From an uncultured Mollicutes bacterium (GTDB lineage: Bacteria; Bacillota_I; Bacilli_A; ML615J-28; CAG-313), in assembly GCA_900538885.1 (NCBI GenBank), contig UQAI01000040.1, forward strand, positions 1-13,519: 13,519 nucleotides of DNA. Direction: 5' to 3'. Each line of letters begins with the position of its first letter. Within the stretch, counting starts at the first letter, position 1. The position numbers and the translations under genes are program-made. Of the stretch, positions 13,503 to 13,519 are shown one piece after another. A model generated the notes under the pieces. That model was not told the origin of the DNA and did no database searches. It was given only the letters and a program-made list of their open reading frames with translations.

Positions 13503-13519
13503 CCTAGATTAATGGGTTT

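Overview
The window is strongly AT-rich. It carries single-copy housekeeping genes in Bacillota form (holA, pgsA, recA, upp, recU) and gpr, the protease that degrades spore small acid-soluble proteins. RecU and Gpr point to Bacillota, and gpr to a spore-forming lineage or one recently descended from spore formers. The base composition and A/T-rich codons suggest a low-GC lineage near the Mollicutes, Erysipelotrichia or Turicibacter/Haloplasma branch, but the species cannot be named from the sequence. Tryptophan is TGG throughout and the long conserved genes have no in-frame TGA, so the standard bacterial code applies.

Region 1 (1-3810) is a two-gene operon for a heterodimeric ABC exporter. 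The second gene overlaps the first by 8 bases. One subunit has a degenerate ATP site and the other supplies the intact catalytic residues. A long hairpin follows.

Region 2 (3810-5560) has no intact gene up to 4432. It holds a decayed TetR-type regulator on the minus strand, with a stop, a frameshift and a missing C-terminal domain, but with a sound promoter and a downstream terminator. Next is a CDF-like transporter on the minus strand whose usual metal-binding residues look substituted. A divergent intergenic region follows, with two overlapping inverted repeats.

Region 3 (5465-7820) has three separately transcribed plus-strand genes: a small two-helix membrane protein, a MerR-family regulator with a GyrI-like effector domain behind a typical 19-bp-spacer MerR promoter, and a seven-helix membrane protein of unknown function.

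Region 4 (7787-13519) is core. holA (minus) diverges from gpr (plus), which is followed one base later by a short membrane-anchored protein in the place where other Bacilli carry spoIIP/yqxA. Then comes pgsA-recA, without the cinA often found between them. A 134-base structured-looking leader precedes upp. A bidirectional terminator separates upp from the converging recU, which has two candidate promoters and a palindrome upstream.

The least explained items are the recA-upp leader, the overlapping repeats at 5361-5450, the altered CDF residues and the TetR relic. Several gene starts were moved to an internal ATG because the upstream GTG/TTG lies in a ribosome binding site or a promoter. I saw no CRISPR array, transposase, tRNA or rRNA.
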